Notes: generated by a model from the letters alone, not told the origin. Shown: positions 11,044 through 23,656, numbered from the stretch's first letter. The stretch: DNA of 64,000 nt from Paracyclopina nana (GCA_019096065.1 JAGUCH010000007.1:4858501-4922500), one strand, 5' to 3'. Numbers and translations are program-made.

Positions 11044-12087
11044 TCATTTCCTCAAAACTCTCAAGAAGATGTCGCGAGCCTCATTTCTCAATGTCTTGTA
11101 CTTAACGAAGTGATATGTGGTGTACGCTGACACTGCGAGAGAATTTGTGACCAAATTCAGCCCAAATGGTGCCCAATATTGGGTGCTTTTCAAGCTTGTG
11201 CTGCAAAGAAGATAATTATTTGTTTATTATCAGAGCTGACGCGTTCGGCGGTGCGACTCTACGCAGCTTCCAATTAGGCTTACGTGTTGAGTGATTTGAT
11301 GACGAATACTTGGGCAAATACCAGACCAGTGACCACAGCTGAATAAAAGGCCAATTTTCCAAGGTGGGAAATCTGTCCTCGGTTCTTATTTGCAATTCCA
11401 GTCGTGGACACTTCGTTAGCTTTAGCCTTATTTTTGGCCAAAAATATGGGAATGGTCATGCAAGCATGCAGGCAAAAGTTAATGGCCAAAACGACAGCAT
11501 CAAATGGGAATTTGCTTTCCAACTCATCCCACTCATTTTGGTACCCACCCAGGCACAAAACCTGAAAGATAAATTGATTTATACTATTATGCTGCTAATT
11601 TTTGAATTGATACCTCATTGGCAACTGGTTTTCCAGGGCTGAAATATTTTAAGCTGGCATAAACCAAACTAAGCATAGCTGAAGCAATATTGACAAAAGT
11701 GGCAATAAAGTCATCATTCATGACTGGAATGGATTTAAAGTGGCAGAGCACTACATATCTGTACGTGACTAGAGCCAAGAGGACGAATCCAACGCAAATG
11801 GTCGCGGCTGTCTTCAGGATGTCTTCTGCTGCACAAACAAACGGTGGCAATGGCCCAAAGATAAATCTGAGCGCATCCACAATACTAATGAGCCTGTTGG
11901 CAATCGTCAAAAAACTCAGAGTTGCAACCATATGGTTGATCAGGGATCTGTAGTTGCCTGACAGCCCTGAAATTTCGTACCAAATCAGTATGCACAGCAA
12001 CGGCAATGCATAAATGAGGTTGACAAAGTAGACTGCCAACCCAAGGAAAACTATGCGTTCGTCAGTGATATCCACATTGACATCCAT
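11044..12087 (-). CDS. 7TM orphan receptor
   Basis: Three exons on the minus strand: 12087-11614, 11561-11284, 11200-11044; 302 aa starting at MDVNVDITDE. Hydrophobic segments give seven helices. The last one (APFGLNLVTNSLAVSAYTTY) lies in the third exon and is followed by a basic cytosolic tail. Introns are 52 and 83 bp with GT-AG ends. General layout resembles the intronless 7TM genes at 0.7 kb and 26.1 kb, with short N-terminus, a R-Y pair after TM3 and a long TM4-TM5 loop. No class A landmark such as NPxxY is clear, so it may be a lineage-specific chemoreceptor-like or peptide receptor. It faces the rhomboid gene tail to tail. Confidence 0.75.
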
Positions 12088-12513
12088 GTTGGCTGATGCC
12101 TTCAAAGCAACTGTTTTCGATTTAGCTTTTAAACACAAAGCACTAAGTAGGGCCCCATTTTTTCAAGCGTAAGCTCTTACTTTAGCTTCGCTGGTCTCTT
12201 CTTTTAAAAAGCAATTTTAAAAGGCGTTTAGGGCAACTAAAACGAGCTTTTATCGTAATGCAACATAAGTACTTTTCTGCTGAAGTTTAAAAATAAAGTG
12301 AGCAGATGGGCATTCATTTTTCCTCATTCTTCAGTTTTGCTTATTAATAGGCGAGTTGCGTAGAATTAATTTGATTTGTTGCGCGCAGTCAAAATTCCGC
12401 GAAGCAGCCTAAAAGCAAAACAAACAGCATCTGGTGATTGTTTACGCGCACGGGAAGCCATGGAGAAATTGTAGTCTGCCTTGAGATTAAAGAATGTGAA
12501 ATATCGAGGAGAA

Positions 12514-13886
12514 ATGCAGCGATTGTTCATCTTTCGCCGCGCCTTTTCTTCCATTGGCAAAGTGATCCGGCCGCACGAGTTCAAACCGAAAAAGGCGCTC
12601 ATTGTCACCAAAGTGTCAAGATATGAATTCGAGAGAAACAAGGCCGGTGACATCTCGGAAATCGAGTTTGAAGATCTCCTCACAAAGCGGGGATCCGACT
12701 ACACCATGATCAAGTAAGTCTGCCTCGTTTGAGAAGCGTTTCACCTGTCAAAACTCAGAAATTACAGGTACCATCACAACATTCACAAAGAGGCTGAAGC
12801 CGGCGTCATTCGGGCTTTGGAATCCCGAGGAGTAGAGACCAAGAAGGTGCAGCGCAATGAGTACACTAGCGACCTCATTGAATGGGCGGACATTGTCTTC
12901 ACGACTGGCGGAGATGGCACATTTCTGCTCGGAGCTTCCAAAATACTCACCCCCAACAAGCCTGTCGTTGGCATCAACACAGACCCCACAAGATCTGAAG
13001 GCTACTTGTGTCTACCCAAACATTTTAGCTTCAACATAGATGACGCGATTGAGCTACTCTTGGCCGGTCATTTTAGGTAACTCGTTACACCGATTGTGTC
13101 AGTCTTGCAAGCTTAATACCTTGCTCTTTTCGTTATAGATGGTTCTTCAGGAGAAGGCTGAGAGTCAGCTTGATAGGTGACAAGGACAAGATATTTGAAC
13201 CTGCTGTGGAGCTGCACAAGCAAGAGCTCCAATATCCCGAATACAGATACATAGATTTTCTGCAAGAGAAAAGCGTGTCGGCAAAAGATCATCCACTCAA
13301 ATGGGAAGAGTCGTCGAAAGATGAGGAAAATGTGACGACCAGAACATTGCCAGTGCTTGCACTCAATGAGGTCTTTGTCGGGGAAAGCTTGTCGTCTCGA
13401 GTGTCATATTTAGAGGTGAAATTCGATAATGATCCGCTGACCAAAAGCCGAAATTCTGGCCTGTGCATCTCCACGGGGACTGGGTCAACTTCGTGGACCT
13501 TCAACATCAACAAGCTCACCCATCAAAGTGTGGAGGCCATTCTGAAAATTGTCTACGAAATCACCAAATTTCCCCTCAACTACAAAGATGATCGTTTGGT
13601 CGAGGCTGTGACGCAAAGATTCAACAACGACCTCATTTTTGATCCAGAGCTCAACTTGATGAGCTACACTCTTCGGGATCCAGTGAGTGTTGGCACATTC
13701 CCTGGAGCCACTGAGAGAAAACCACGTGGCAAGGCTCGCAGGATTGAGGTCAAGTCCAAATGTTTTGATGCCCATCTTGTGCTGGACGGTAGCCTCAGCT
13801 ACAAATTCAACGATGGCACTCGAGCAAAGATCGAGCTTCATGATGAGGATGCGCTGAGAACTGTGCAGCTCTATGAAATTCAATAA
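12514..13886 (+). CDS. NADK2: Mitochondrial NAD kinase 2
   Basis: Three exons: 12514-12713, 12768-13076, 13139-13886; 418 aa. The product phosphorylates NAD+ to NADP+. The N-terminus (MQRLFIFRRAFSSIG) is basic and amphipathic, as expected for a mitochondrial presequence. The NAD-kinase GGDG motif is at residues 114-117 in IVFTTGGDGTFLLGAS, followed by PVVGINTDPTRSEGYLCLP, the NADK2-type version of the conserved GINxG region. A second conserved block, GLCISTGTGSTSW, holds the nucleotide-binding TGST. Length agrees with animal NADK2. ATG 12514 was chosen because the presequence starts there; a non-AUG upstream extension is not supported. AATAAA is at 13914, only 28 bp past the stop, and the 3' end faces RNF181. 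Confidence 0.94.
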
Positions 13887-13992
13887 TGCTAACCAAGGAA
13901 ACAACAATGCAAAAATAAAGAAGAAACCCTTGCTGATGAGAAACCCATAGAATTTGTAACCAATTAATTTTTGAAATACAAAATTTATGCCA

Positions 13993-14550
13993 CTAGCCAA
14001 ACATGGAATTATGTAAATCGTCAATTTCCTGTTCGCGCTGTTTCATCCTTTTCTTTTGCCTTCGCATCTCTTCAAAGTCTTTGTCATCAGTTGGCAATTC
14101 AAACCGGCAACAAGGACACGAACAAGTCTAGAAAAAAAAAGATTTTTTGAGAGCCTCCATATGCTAGCATGAAATAATGTACCTTTTGTAGCCACGGTAA
14201 AATGCACTCTTTGTGAAACTGATGCTTGCATGGGAGCACGTTTAGAATGTCGTCTTGTTCAAGAGCCTTCAGACAAATAGGACAATCCCCTTCTCCTGTA
14301 AGATATGTTATTATGATGCAGTTGAACTATGGCTTGATTTTATACCATCGTTGCGAACAAGGTGATCAGTTAAATCTGTCATGAACTTCTTTGAAGTAGG
14401 AGGAGGGGCTCTGTCAGCAAACAAGGCAGAAAATTCAGCTTGATTCCAGTTTCCTGAATCGATCAAGAGTCTTGCAAAATGTAGCAAATGATCTGGGGTT
14501 TGGCCTTCGGCTAAGGGCTCGCAGTCATGCTCATCAAAATATGAGGCCAT
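13993..14550 (-). CDS. RNF181: RNF181, RING-H2 E3 ubiquitin ligase
   Basis: Three exons on minus: 14550-14346, 14295-14183, 14127-13993; 150 aa (human 153). The N-terminus MASYFDEHDCEP is the hallmark of RNF181. The RING-H2 ligands are C73, C76, C91, H93, H96, C99, C110 and C113, all present. They are followed by the family's RFELPTDD and a basic C-terminal helix. RNF181 is a small cytosolic E3 that works with UBE2D-type E2 enzymes. The start lies 94 bp downstream of the STAMBP stop on the same strand. A pyrimidine-rich tract ending CTGCAG sits 6 bases before the ATG, and could be a cis- or trans-splice acceptor. Confidence 0.96.
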
Positions 14551-14644
14551 TTTAGTCTGCAGGCAAAAAATAGCAATTTTGAGTTTAAATCACATGTTAA
14601 GCAAGCAAAGAAAGTTTAGCGTTTTTTTTAATTCTGCTTAATGA

Positions 14645-16062
14645 TCACAATCTTAAATCAACAACGGTGACATCACCATGCTGATCGAGGTGGACATGGT
14701 CCAGCTCTGCAAAAAGTGGCGGATCTTTGGGGTGAGGATGGAAGCCACTTTCTCTGCAATTGGCAATGAAATCTAATCCATGATCTGGAGTCAATGAGAA
14801 GAATCCAGTTTCATTGTACTTTGGAGCCATGACTATTGCTATAGCTTCTGGAAGCATGAGCTGATACGAAAGCTGCGTGTGAAGGTCAACTGAGCTCAGA
14901 AATGCTGTTTGACTGGGATGAGTGTGAATCTGAAAACAAAAGAGTTCACTTGCTTTTCAAGACTAACTAAATCAAAAGCAATTTCATTACCCATCCTAAA
15001 GTGATAAGATCGTGCTTTTCTTGATAGTCAAAAATGGCTTCTTCTCCAACAGTGGCACAAGAGTCTGAAGTTCCAGATTGCTTTGGAATGAGTAGATGAG
15101 TCACTTTGAATTTATTTTGTGCCAACTTTCCAGTGAGTACACCACAAGTCTCGATGTTTGCACTCGTGTTCGGGTCAGCTATAGACATAAACTTGGCCAT
15201 GAGCATGGCAGGCACTTCTACTCTTCTCAATCCTCCAGACCCAGAGTAGAGTGACATGCTCTTCGGCTTGGAAGCTCTGTCTGGAATGGCAGGTGCAGCA
15301 TTCAAGTTATTTGGTTTAGACGACCTGTCAACGTCTATTTTCATGTTAGATGACACTTCACTATTTCTCTTGCTTGATTCTTCATCTTCTTGATTGAGCT
15401 TCAACTGCAAATTGACAAGAAAAAGTAGGCTAAATATGACAATTAACTAAGTATAAGCTTTATACCTGATGCCACATGGCAACTTCCATGTCACGTTGCA
15501 TTTGCAGAGTTTTGCTTTTCTCATCGTGATACTTTGATATCTCTTTCCTCAAGTTCTCCCCGTCTAATTTTAGCTTTAATTGGCGCTCCTCTTCAGCTCT
15601 CTGTGCCTCTCTTTGCCTGTGAATTTCAACCATTTGCAGGTAATCTTTGTGCTCCGCTTCAAACTGGTGTTTCAGCAGAAGCTTCAAATCCTCTGACTTG
15701 GGCATGACTATTTTCACGGTTTTCATCACTTTGGCCTTCTCTTCTTTAGAAATCGTGTTATATTCCGGATGTTCGCGCACCTTCTCAATGAAAAGTGTCA
15801 AATATTTCAAGTACAATATGTAAGCTTTCTCGAAATTCTCTTCTTCCCAGTAAATGTCGGCCATTTTCACCATTTCTGCTCCGGATCGGTAGTACCTAAA
15901 TCAAAATGTGAGTAACCTTTTCAAAATTACTTTTATCGAGAATTCTCACCTCCGAATCGGCTGATTTCGGTCCACTTCGAATTTGTTTGCAATATCTTGT
16001 AGGTTTTTGAATCTTTGATCAGGTGGCAAAACGGCCTCCATTCCAATGCTGGATGATGCCAT
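14645..16062 (-). CDS. STAMBP: STAMBP/AMSH, JAMM metallo-deubiquitinase
   Basis: Four exons on minus: 16062-15950, 15895-15466, 15404-14991, 14929-14645; 413 aa (human STAMBP 424). Residues 1-110 form the MIT-like/USP8-dimer helical domain that binds ESCRT-III. A charged coiled coil (about 110-181) and a Ser-rich linker follow. The JAMM domain has the glutamate E266 (IETCGVLTG) and the zinc motif [14 protein letters not shown] at 321-334, with H321, H323, S331 and D334 intact. The enzyme cuts K63-linked ubiquitin on endosomes. The paired neighbour RNF181 starts 94 bp downstream. An acceptor-like TTTTTCAG lies 11 bases before the ATG, suggesting a 5' UTR intron or a trans-splice site. Confidence 0.96.
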
Positions 16063-16613
16063 CGTTTTCTTGACTGAAAAATTGTATGAGTCATTCACTG
16101 ACTTGGCTGAAAATTATCATTTTTGCGCTGTTTGTTTTGATCGTTCAGAGGCTTTTAAAGATACCCACTGTCCCACTTGAAAAATGATGATACATATTTT
16201 GAATCAAGTAGGCTAGTAGATACTTGGCTTTTAAAAGGGGCTCGATTAAATAAAAGTGACTTACGTGTGTAAGCTTTTGACACTTCTCAACAACTAAAAA
16301 AGGAGATTAACCAGTTAACTCACTAACTAGTAATTGAGCATAAAAATAGCTATAAGTTTAAGGAAATTAGAATATGTATATAATTTAATAGCTAACAACT
16401 TCAAAAAGACAAAATCCGGGATTTTTATGAAAATGGCTGTCAAAGCCAAAGAAAATTGATTATTTATTCTTGGATGCGTAACACCTTAAACATAGAAAGA
16501 AGAGGCAAAAAAGATTACATAACATGGTAAATAGGAAGTAGGAAAAATGCTTCAGGCAAATAATCATAGGAAATGGAGCAAAAGTAGGATGCAAAGCCAG
16601 CTTGAATTCCTTG

Positions 16614-17720
16614 CTACATCTCTGGAAATGGCACCTCCACAACGTGGACATTGGAAGACTTTTGGAAAACAATGCGCACATGGTTGGTTTCGAAGAAGAC
16701 TTGAGCAGTCATCGGTGGCTTCTTTTCATTGGGATTGGATATTTCAATAGTTGTAGCGGACGCATCAGGTGGAGCAGGTGTGGAAGGCACCTCCTCCTTC
16801 GGCTCAACAATCATGGGAGGTGGAGTGGCAATGGGATCTCTAAGATCCAAAACTGAGGAAGACCTTCCTCCTTGAGCAGTACTTGTCATTGGGCTATTGC
16901 AGTTCATATCCATGATTGTGTTTTGATTGATATCCGAGCCAGCATTGGCATTAATGCCCCTTGGCTGATGCTGCTCATTGTTGGTAGCATCCATGATGAA
17001 GTTGGTGAACTGGTCCTGATAATATCCACTATTGTAGTCATGATGGCTAAGCCATGGAGGTGGAGGATTGCAAAAGAAGTTGGGCGGCCTCCCTAGGAAA
17101 GGCTTAACATCCAGCATGGCATCATCGCCACAGCTACCACGTCCGTGTCCTTGATAGACAATGGCAGGGGACTCTTCGCGCTTGATTTGGTGCTTGGTAG
17201 CCAAGTGCCTTTGCACAACCTGCAAGATTTAATTGATGACAACTGAAAATATTCTCAACCCACTGAGTAAAATGCAGAGGCTTAGCAAAATTCTTAGTGC
17301 TGAAACGAGACTCTTTAAGCGACGCAAAAAATTACGTACCTGCTTGTGAGCCGATCTATAAGGACACACTGGGCATCCAAATCCCCGTTGATTTTCATGC
17401 ACGGATTTGCGATGTCGGTCCACGTTGCGCTTGTGTGACATGAGCTTTTGGCAAATGTCGCATTGGAATTTGCGGTGCAAGCTCTCCAAGTGACTCTTCA
17501 TCTCAGTCAACGTGGAGAAGTAATCGTGGCACATTGGACATGGGAAAATGGCCGAGGTTGGGGTTGACATCCGGGGAACTGGCTCCTCAATGACGGCTGA
17601 GGTCGAGGAAGTGACCATCGGGCAAGATCCAGGATTCATCACCGGTCCATCCATGGGCACCAGCTCCAAAATTCCCTCGTGATTCATGCTGGGATGGGAG
17701 TGATTTTCCTCGATTGACAT
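16614..17720 (-). CDS. Three-finger C2H2 zinc-finger protein
   Basis: Two exons on minus: 17720-17340 and 17219-16614; 328 aa. Three C2H2 fingers sit at about residues 60-83 (FPCPMCHDYF), 87-109 (FQCDICQKLM) and 114-137 (FGCPVCPYRS). The third is split by the intron exactly in its helix. The N-terminus is acidic/Met-rich. The C-terminal 190 residues are low-complexity, Asn/Pro-rich, with a conserved-looking end (VRIVFQKSSNVHVVEVPFPE). Likely a nuclear DNA-binding transcription factor; no specific orthologue is recognised. It is divergent from TM9SF3 across an 853-bp gap. Confidence 0.85.
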
Positions 17721-18573
17721 GCTGAAACTTGCGCTTTGAGGATTAACCGGTGATTCTGCTTTACCCCGTTTTTAGTTGTTACTTGATAGCTCGCTAAAAT
17801 GTCGGGTGAAATGTCGATTTGCGAAAAGTTATGGTTTGATATGAAATCACAAAGTGTTGAGAGTTTTCATTTTTATGTTGGTGATAATTTTTTTCATTTT
17901 AAATTGCATTTATTCTATGGTAAGATTTTCTGGAATTTCGCTGGTTAAATCGTCTCAAGTGTGAAGTTGAATCGCCTAAATTTTGTCGGTTCGTGTCTCG
18001 GAACCAGAAAAGCGGTCCGTTCCGTTTTTTACATGATAGCGAGCTTCGCTGAATTTTTCCAGCGCTTAATCTTTTTGGGATCCGTACATGAACAAGATAT
18101 ACAGTGCATTTTCTTCTGTAACAACTCTGACAAGGACCTACTCTAACGTGGCAACACCGCAACAAAACTCCAAGCACTACCCTAAAAATGATCGTTCAAT
18201 TGTCCGAACTCCTTACTTTCAGCTAACGCTCATAACTGTTTTGAGGCAGCGTTTTTACAAAACTCAGGCTAAGTCCTCGTTCCATTCACTCTCTTTAGAG
18301 CAAATTTTCTTAAATAAATTATAAGCATAACTATTCATGTGCTTCTATATTTTTTGTCACTCTCAAATTATAGTAATATTTGAAGTTTTTTTGATTTTTG
18401 GACAATTGAATGTGAATTAGAAAGCAAGGTCGAGCCTTTTTTTGATCTGATCGCCACAAGTTTTTTGGAGAAACTGCTACAACTGTGCCGTGTCAAAAGT
18501 TAAGCAAGGGTTTGGTTCTTGTGCGCCAAACTTCTTGAGAGCCTTTCTGCATCATCTTTTGCTCCATGCCAAG
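17721..18573. promoter_or_regulatory. Divergent intergenic region, ZnF gene / TM9SF3
   Basis: The only sequence between two genes transcribed away from each other, so it must hold both promoters. No TATA box at a persuasive position and no other gene was seen. Confidence 0.5.
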
Positions 18574-20733
18574 ATGAGGGCCAAAAAGACACCGCTCGTC
18601 TTTATATTCATATTCAGCCTGGTCGCCATTTGTGACTGCGACGAGCACGACCACTCGGTAGGATAGCAATAATTTCCATGCTTTTATAAAAGTATTGCAA
18701 TGTCATTTTTTAGTACGCTGATGGGGAAGAAGTGGTCGTTTGGATGAACACGGTTGGTCCATACCATAACCGGCAAGAAACTTATGGCTACTTTTCCTTG
18801 CCATTCTGCCAAGGCCCAAAGGTGACAATTTCTCACTACCATGAGACATTGGGAGAAGCTTTGCAGGGCACTGAACTGGAATTCTCAGGTTTACCTCTCG
18901 AGTTCAAAAGTAAGCACCATTTTTTGCGCTGATTTTTCATATAAATATTATTACCACTTTTGTTCTTAGCAAATGTGGCCAAAACCGAGTTTTGCCAAGT
19001 GCATCTGGATGACACCAAACTCAAGTCATTCTTGTATGCGGTGAAGAATCACTACTGGTACCAAATGTACATTGATGACTTGCCCATTTGGGGCATTGTG
19101 GGCGAGATTGAAGACAATGGAGACTCCTTGTACATTTGGACCCACAAAAAGTTTGAAATTGGCTTCAATGGAAAACGCATTGTCGATGTGAATCTCACCT
19201 CTGAGGGCCGAGTGAAACTGGAGTCTGATGCCAAATTGCCATTCACATATGAGGTCATATGGAAGGAATCTCAAGTCCTGTTCCAAGATCGGTTTGACAA
19301 GTACCTCGACCCCAACTTTTTCCAGCACAGAATCCACTGGTTTTCAATCTTCAACTCCTTCATGATGGTCATTTTTCTGGTGGGACTTGTCTCCATGATC
19401 CTCATGCGAACGCTGAGGAAGGACTATGCCAGATATTCCAAGGAGGATGAAGTGGACGACATGGAACGTGATTTGGGTGATGAGTATGGCTGGAAGCAAG
19501 TGCATGGGGATGTCTTCAGACCTGCCACACAACCATTGCTATTTTCCGCCTTGATTGGCTCTGGCTACCAAATCAGTTTTGTGGTCCTCATTGTCATATG
19601 CTTTGCTATCATCGGCGATCTCTACACTGAGTATGTCTATTTATAGATTTACAAGCACTTCTACATTTTAACTTTATTTTTTACTACAAAGGCGTGGATC
19701 CTTGCTAAGCACAGCAATTTTCGTTTATGCTGCCACAGCCCCAATAAATGGATATGTTGGGGGTAGCTTGTATGCAAGAATGGGTGGGAAATTGTGGATC
19801 AAACAGGTATATAAGGAAAATATTTCTGTCTTAGAAGACATGAAAAGAATAAATTATTTTTCAGATGGTCATATCTGCATTTTTGATGCCCTTTATGGTC
19901 TGCTCGACTGCATTTCTGATCAATTTCATCGCCATCTACTATCACGCATCCAGGGCAATTCCTTTCGTCACAATGGTAAATTGAACTTTCTTATTAGAGT
20001 CATTCGTAGATGTTCATTAATTTTTGATGATGATAGATTGCAGTGGCTTCCATTTGCGTCTTTGTGATCCTACCCTTGACACTGGTGGGCACAGTTTTGG
20101 GCAGAAACTTGGCCGGAACTCCAGACTATCCTTGTCGCATCAATGCAGTTCCCCGGCCAATTCCAGAGAAGAAATGGTTCATGGAGCCCCTCGTCATCAT
20201 CCCCCTAGGAGGCATCCTGCCTTTCGGCTCCATCTTCATAGAGATGTACTTCATTTTCACCTCGTTTTGGGCCTACAAAATCTACTACGTCTACGGATTC
20301 ATGCTCCTGGTTTTCCTCATCCTGGCCGTGGTCACCGTCTGCGTCACGATTGTCTGCACCTATTTCCTCCTGAATGCTGAGGACTACAGATGGTAAAGGC
20401 TTGACCTCAATTCTTGGTACACTTGAATTTCTAATTTTATTTTTGAAAAGGCAATGGACCAGCTTTTTGGCAGCTGGGTCGACAAGTGGATACGTCTATC
20501 TCTATTCAATCTACTACTTCTTCTTCAAAACGAAGTAAGAGTCAAAATGAAAGAAAAAAGTAATTGCAATTAATTTCACTATTCATAGGATGTACGGACT
20601 GTTTCAAACGGCATTTTATTTCGGCTACATGGCTTTGTTCTCCCTGAGCTTGGGCCTGATGTGTGCCACAATGGGCTACGTGGGAACGTCGATTTTCGTC
20701 AGAAAAATCTACTCCACTGTGAAGATTGACTAA
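18574..20733 (+). CDS. TM9SF3: TM9SF3, nonaspanin
   Basis: Eight exons: 18574-18657, 18714-18909, 18970-19630, 19692-19806, 19865-19975, 20037-20392, 20451-20534, 20589-20733; 583 aa (human 589). The first exon is a signal peptide (residues 1-23). A luminal domain follows with [25 protein letters not shown] and [16 protein letters not shown]. Nine membrane segments come next, including [19 protein letters not shown] and [15 protein letters not shown]. The C-terminus [10 protein letters not shown] matches the family's KxD Golgi-retention ending. TM9 proteins act in Golgi/endosomal membrane protein sorting. Similarity to vertebrate TM9SF3 is very high along the entire length. AATAAA lies at 21020. 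Confidence 0.98.
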
Positions 20734-21485
20734 ATAACAACGCACACTTGTCGTCGTCTCTAGTAGCAAACGCTAGCACATTCCTTAATTTTTCCAATTA
20801 CGACATAGTACACATTATGAACTACTTCTTCGCACAGACCAGAATTGCTACTTCATGCATCCTCCTCTTAAAACTGCTGTTCATTTTTAGTTCACTATTT
20901 TGCCTGAACAACGTTTCGTTTTGTGGGTTGTACATTTTTAATTTTATTGAGATGGAATGCGTCGCGAATTATGAAGATTGTGATATACCAAAACCATAAC
21001 ATGCTGTTGACAAATTTTGAATAAAAACAAAATTCTAAGAAAAATGCTTCATATTTGGGGAAAATGAATTAACGTTTCAATAGGAGTCCTAGCGCTTACC
21101 ATTACTTTTACGATACAAAATCTCGCAAAGCTCGAATTTCGCGAGGAAAATTTTTATGGCCATGGGATCATCTAGATGCAGAGATACGGATTGTTTGTTC
21201 TGAGTTTGCAGTCATCTGGAGTCGCCCATTCCGTTTTATGGCGGATCTATTGGTCTCACAGTAGCGTATTTAACTTGTAAAATATTTATTTTTCAAAGGT
21301 AATTCAGTGTTGAAAGTTAAGAACAGATAATTTTATGATGGAAATTTTGCAGTGTGGTTATTGAACTTTTAATTTTTTTGAGGCTCAATTACCACACTGT
21401 GCTATTTTATGTGAGTGAGCATTTGCAATTCTTCAATTTCAGTAGTAAGCTCACCATTCGAAGGATCAGTACAAGATCGTAAAAT
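20734..21485. other. Intergenic with a strong hairpin
   Basis: No gene seen. Positions 21350-21364 and 21385-21399 form a 15-bp inverted repeat with one mismatch and a 20-nt loop (CAGTGTGGT stem), just upstream of the first exonuclease. A splice-acceptor-like tract lies near 21430-21441. Confidence 0.5.
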
Positions 21486-22236
21486 ATGCGAATCATCTAT
21501 TATGACTTGGAGACCACAGGTCTCAGCCCTGTGTCAGGATCCGATTCTGTGGAAATTGTGCAGATTGGAGCAACATCGACATATAGAGGAAGCCAAAATT
21601 CGTTTGCTTGTCACTTGGTTCCAACTGTTGCTATTGAGCCAAACGCCAAGAAAGTCCATGGGCTGACCAATCGACATTTGGAGAATATGCTTCAAAGGGG
21701 AGAAGCGTTCCACCAGAAGAGAGGCCTTGCCAAGTTTGTCTCCTATATCAATGAAATCATTGATGAAGATCACGAAGGCTTAGTGGTTCTTGTAAGTTTC
21801 ATGAGCTATTTCTACAATCTCATCATTTTTGCACTTTCCCCGTAATTTCAGGTGGCCCACAATAACTTCAATTTTGATTTTCCAATTCTTGAGAGCAACC
21901 TCATCAACTTTGGAGTCAACTTTCCCGAATCTTCAGTGGATTTATATGACTCGATGAATCTCATGAGAAGAGTTAAGGCAACAGGTAAAAATGAAATTAT
22001 GGCTGACATTTAAATATCATGCATCACTCATTTCAGATCTTAACATGACAAGCATCAGCTTGGATGCCTGTCTTGGCCACTTCTTTGATGATTACCAGGC
22101 TGTTCCCCATAATGCAGTGCATGATGCAAATGATGTTAGAAGAATCTCTGAGGAGGGAGCAAAGAGGCTCGGATATGGCTGCGGCCTCAGACACTTTTTG
22201 AAAGATGATTACAATCTTACCAAAGCATGGGTGTAA
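21486..22236 (+). CDS. DEDDh 3'-5' exonuclease, copy 1
   Basis: Three exons: 21486-21791, 21852-21984, 22037-22236; 212 aa. DnaQ/RNase T-type fold. Motif ExoI is YYDLETTG (D7, E9), ExoII has the aspartate in AHNNFNFDFPIL, and ExoIII is HNAVHDANDVRRI with the HxxxxD pair. The family hallmark VHGLTN is also present. All four acidic residues and the histidine are intact, so it should be an active metal-dependent 3'-5' nuclease. The protein is only the nuclease domain with no targeting or helicase region. It is the first of three tandem copies. Confidence 0.88.
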
Positions 22237-22919
22237 TCTTTGATTGCCTATTTCTTTAAAATGCATGAAAAACGCATGACTCATGCATAAAAAAGTATTT
22301 GGATCAATTTTTTTCGAAGCGACGCTTAGCAGAATAATACAAGTCGTACGTAGACAAAATTACAAAGCATTATGTAGCAAGATTTTTGCCAACTTTTTTT
22401 ATAACTACGAACTAGCTGCCTCGCTAGTAGCTTTTTTGTGATATGGCTTATGAGTGAGGAGTCGATTGGCCTTATATGTGTCATTAAACTGATCAAAGTC
22501 TAAACAGCTCTGAGCAGGATTTTCACCCTCAAGTCTTAAAAAAGCGAGCAGTTCTGAATATCACTTTTTAAGTCAACATTAAAGTGATAATTTCAATACC
22601 GCATAAGTGGAAGTTTCTAAAAAAGGAAATGTGAGTATTTTTAATGCTCGACTCGAATTTTGCTTTGAAAAAGCTCAGCTAATTTAACATTTGCTGAGGC
22701 GTATTGAATTTCAGTCTAGCATTGCACTTACGGAATAGATCAATTTGGATTGCAATTTTTACTCTCCTCATTAGCAACTTCATAAAAGCTGAAGCTTGCA
22801 AATTGATAGCTTTTTTTTGGTAAGAAGGATTTTTCAGGCTACATCGCCACAGTGTGCTCTTTGGACCATGTGAGATTTCTTAGCAGTTGCAGACTAGACA
22901 GTAGCTGGATCATCAAGAC
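22237..22919. other. Intergenic between exonuclease copies 1 and 2
   Basis: No gene seen. A pyrimidine tract ending in CAG at about 22840 resembles an acceptor for a 5' UTR intron of copy 2; copy 1 has one at the equivalent place. Confidence 0.45.
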
Positions 22920-23656
22920 ATGCGTATCATCTATTATGATTTGGAGACCACAGGTCTTGGCCCTGTTTCAGGAGCCGACTGCGTGGAAATTGTGCAAATT
23001 TGTGCGACAACAAGCTACAGAGGCACTAGAAAAATTTTTGAGTGCTACTTGGCTCCAACTGTAACGATTGACCAAGGAGCCACCAATACTCACGGGCTGA
23101 CTAACCGCAAACTGAGAAAAATGCTACAAAATGGAGAAGCTTCTTATCCACAGGATGGCCTACGTTATTTTGTCGATTTTATCGATCAAATCGTAGATGA
23201 AGATTCCCAGGGATCAGTTATTCTTGTAAGCTCAAAAAATCAGTTTTGCTTCATGTTTGACCCATTTTTTTAGGTGGCTCATAGAAATCATCAATTTGAT
23301 TTCCCCATTCTTGAGAGCAACCTCTTCAAATTTGGAGTCCCATTCCCTGAATCCTCAGTGGGTCTATTTGACTCTTTGGATCTTATGAAAAAAGTGAAAG
23401 CTGCTGGTAAAAAAAAGTATGTTAAATGAGCCCCGTTTTATCAATATTTATTTCAGAACCTACTTTGACGAGGATCAATTTGAATGCCTGCCTTAAATTC
23501 TTCTTTAAGGGAGAATGCCAGCAAACTCCCCATGATGCATGGCATGACGCAAATGATGTGAGACGAATTTCTGAGGCCGGAGCAAAAAAGCTTGGCTATG
23601 GCAGCCTCAGGCATTTTTTGCAGGAAAATAGCAACTATGTGAAGGAATGGTTGTAA
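22920..23656 (+). CDS. DEDDh 3'-5' exonuclease, copy 2
   Basis: Three exons: 22920-23225, 23274-23406, 23457-23656; 212 aa. Exon lengths (306, 133, 200) are identical to copy 1. ExoI is YYDLETTGLGP, ExoII lies in AHRNHQFDFPIL and ExoIII is HDAWHDANDVRRI; the catalytic set is complete. The start MRIIYYDLETTG is shared with copy 1, which supports both starts. Clear tandem duplicate of copy 1, transcribed in the same direction with about 680 bp between them. Confidence 0.88.
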
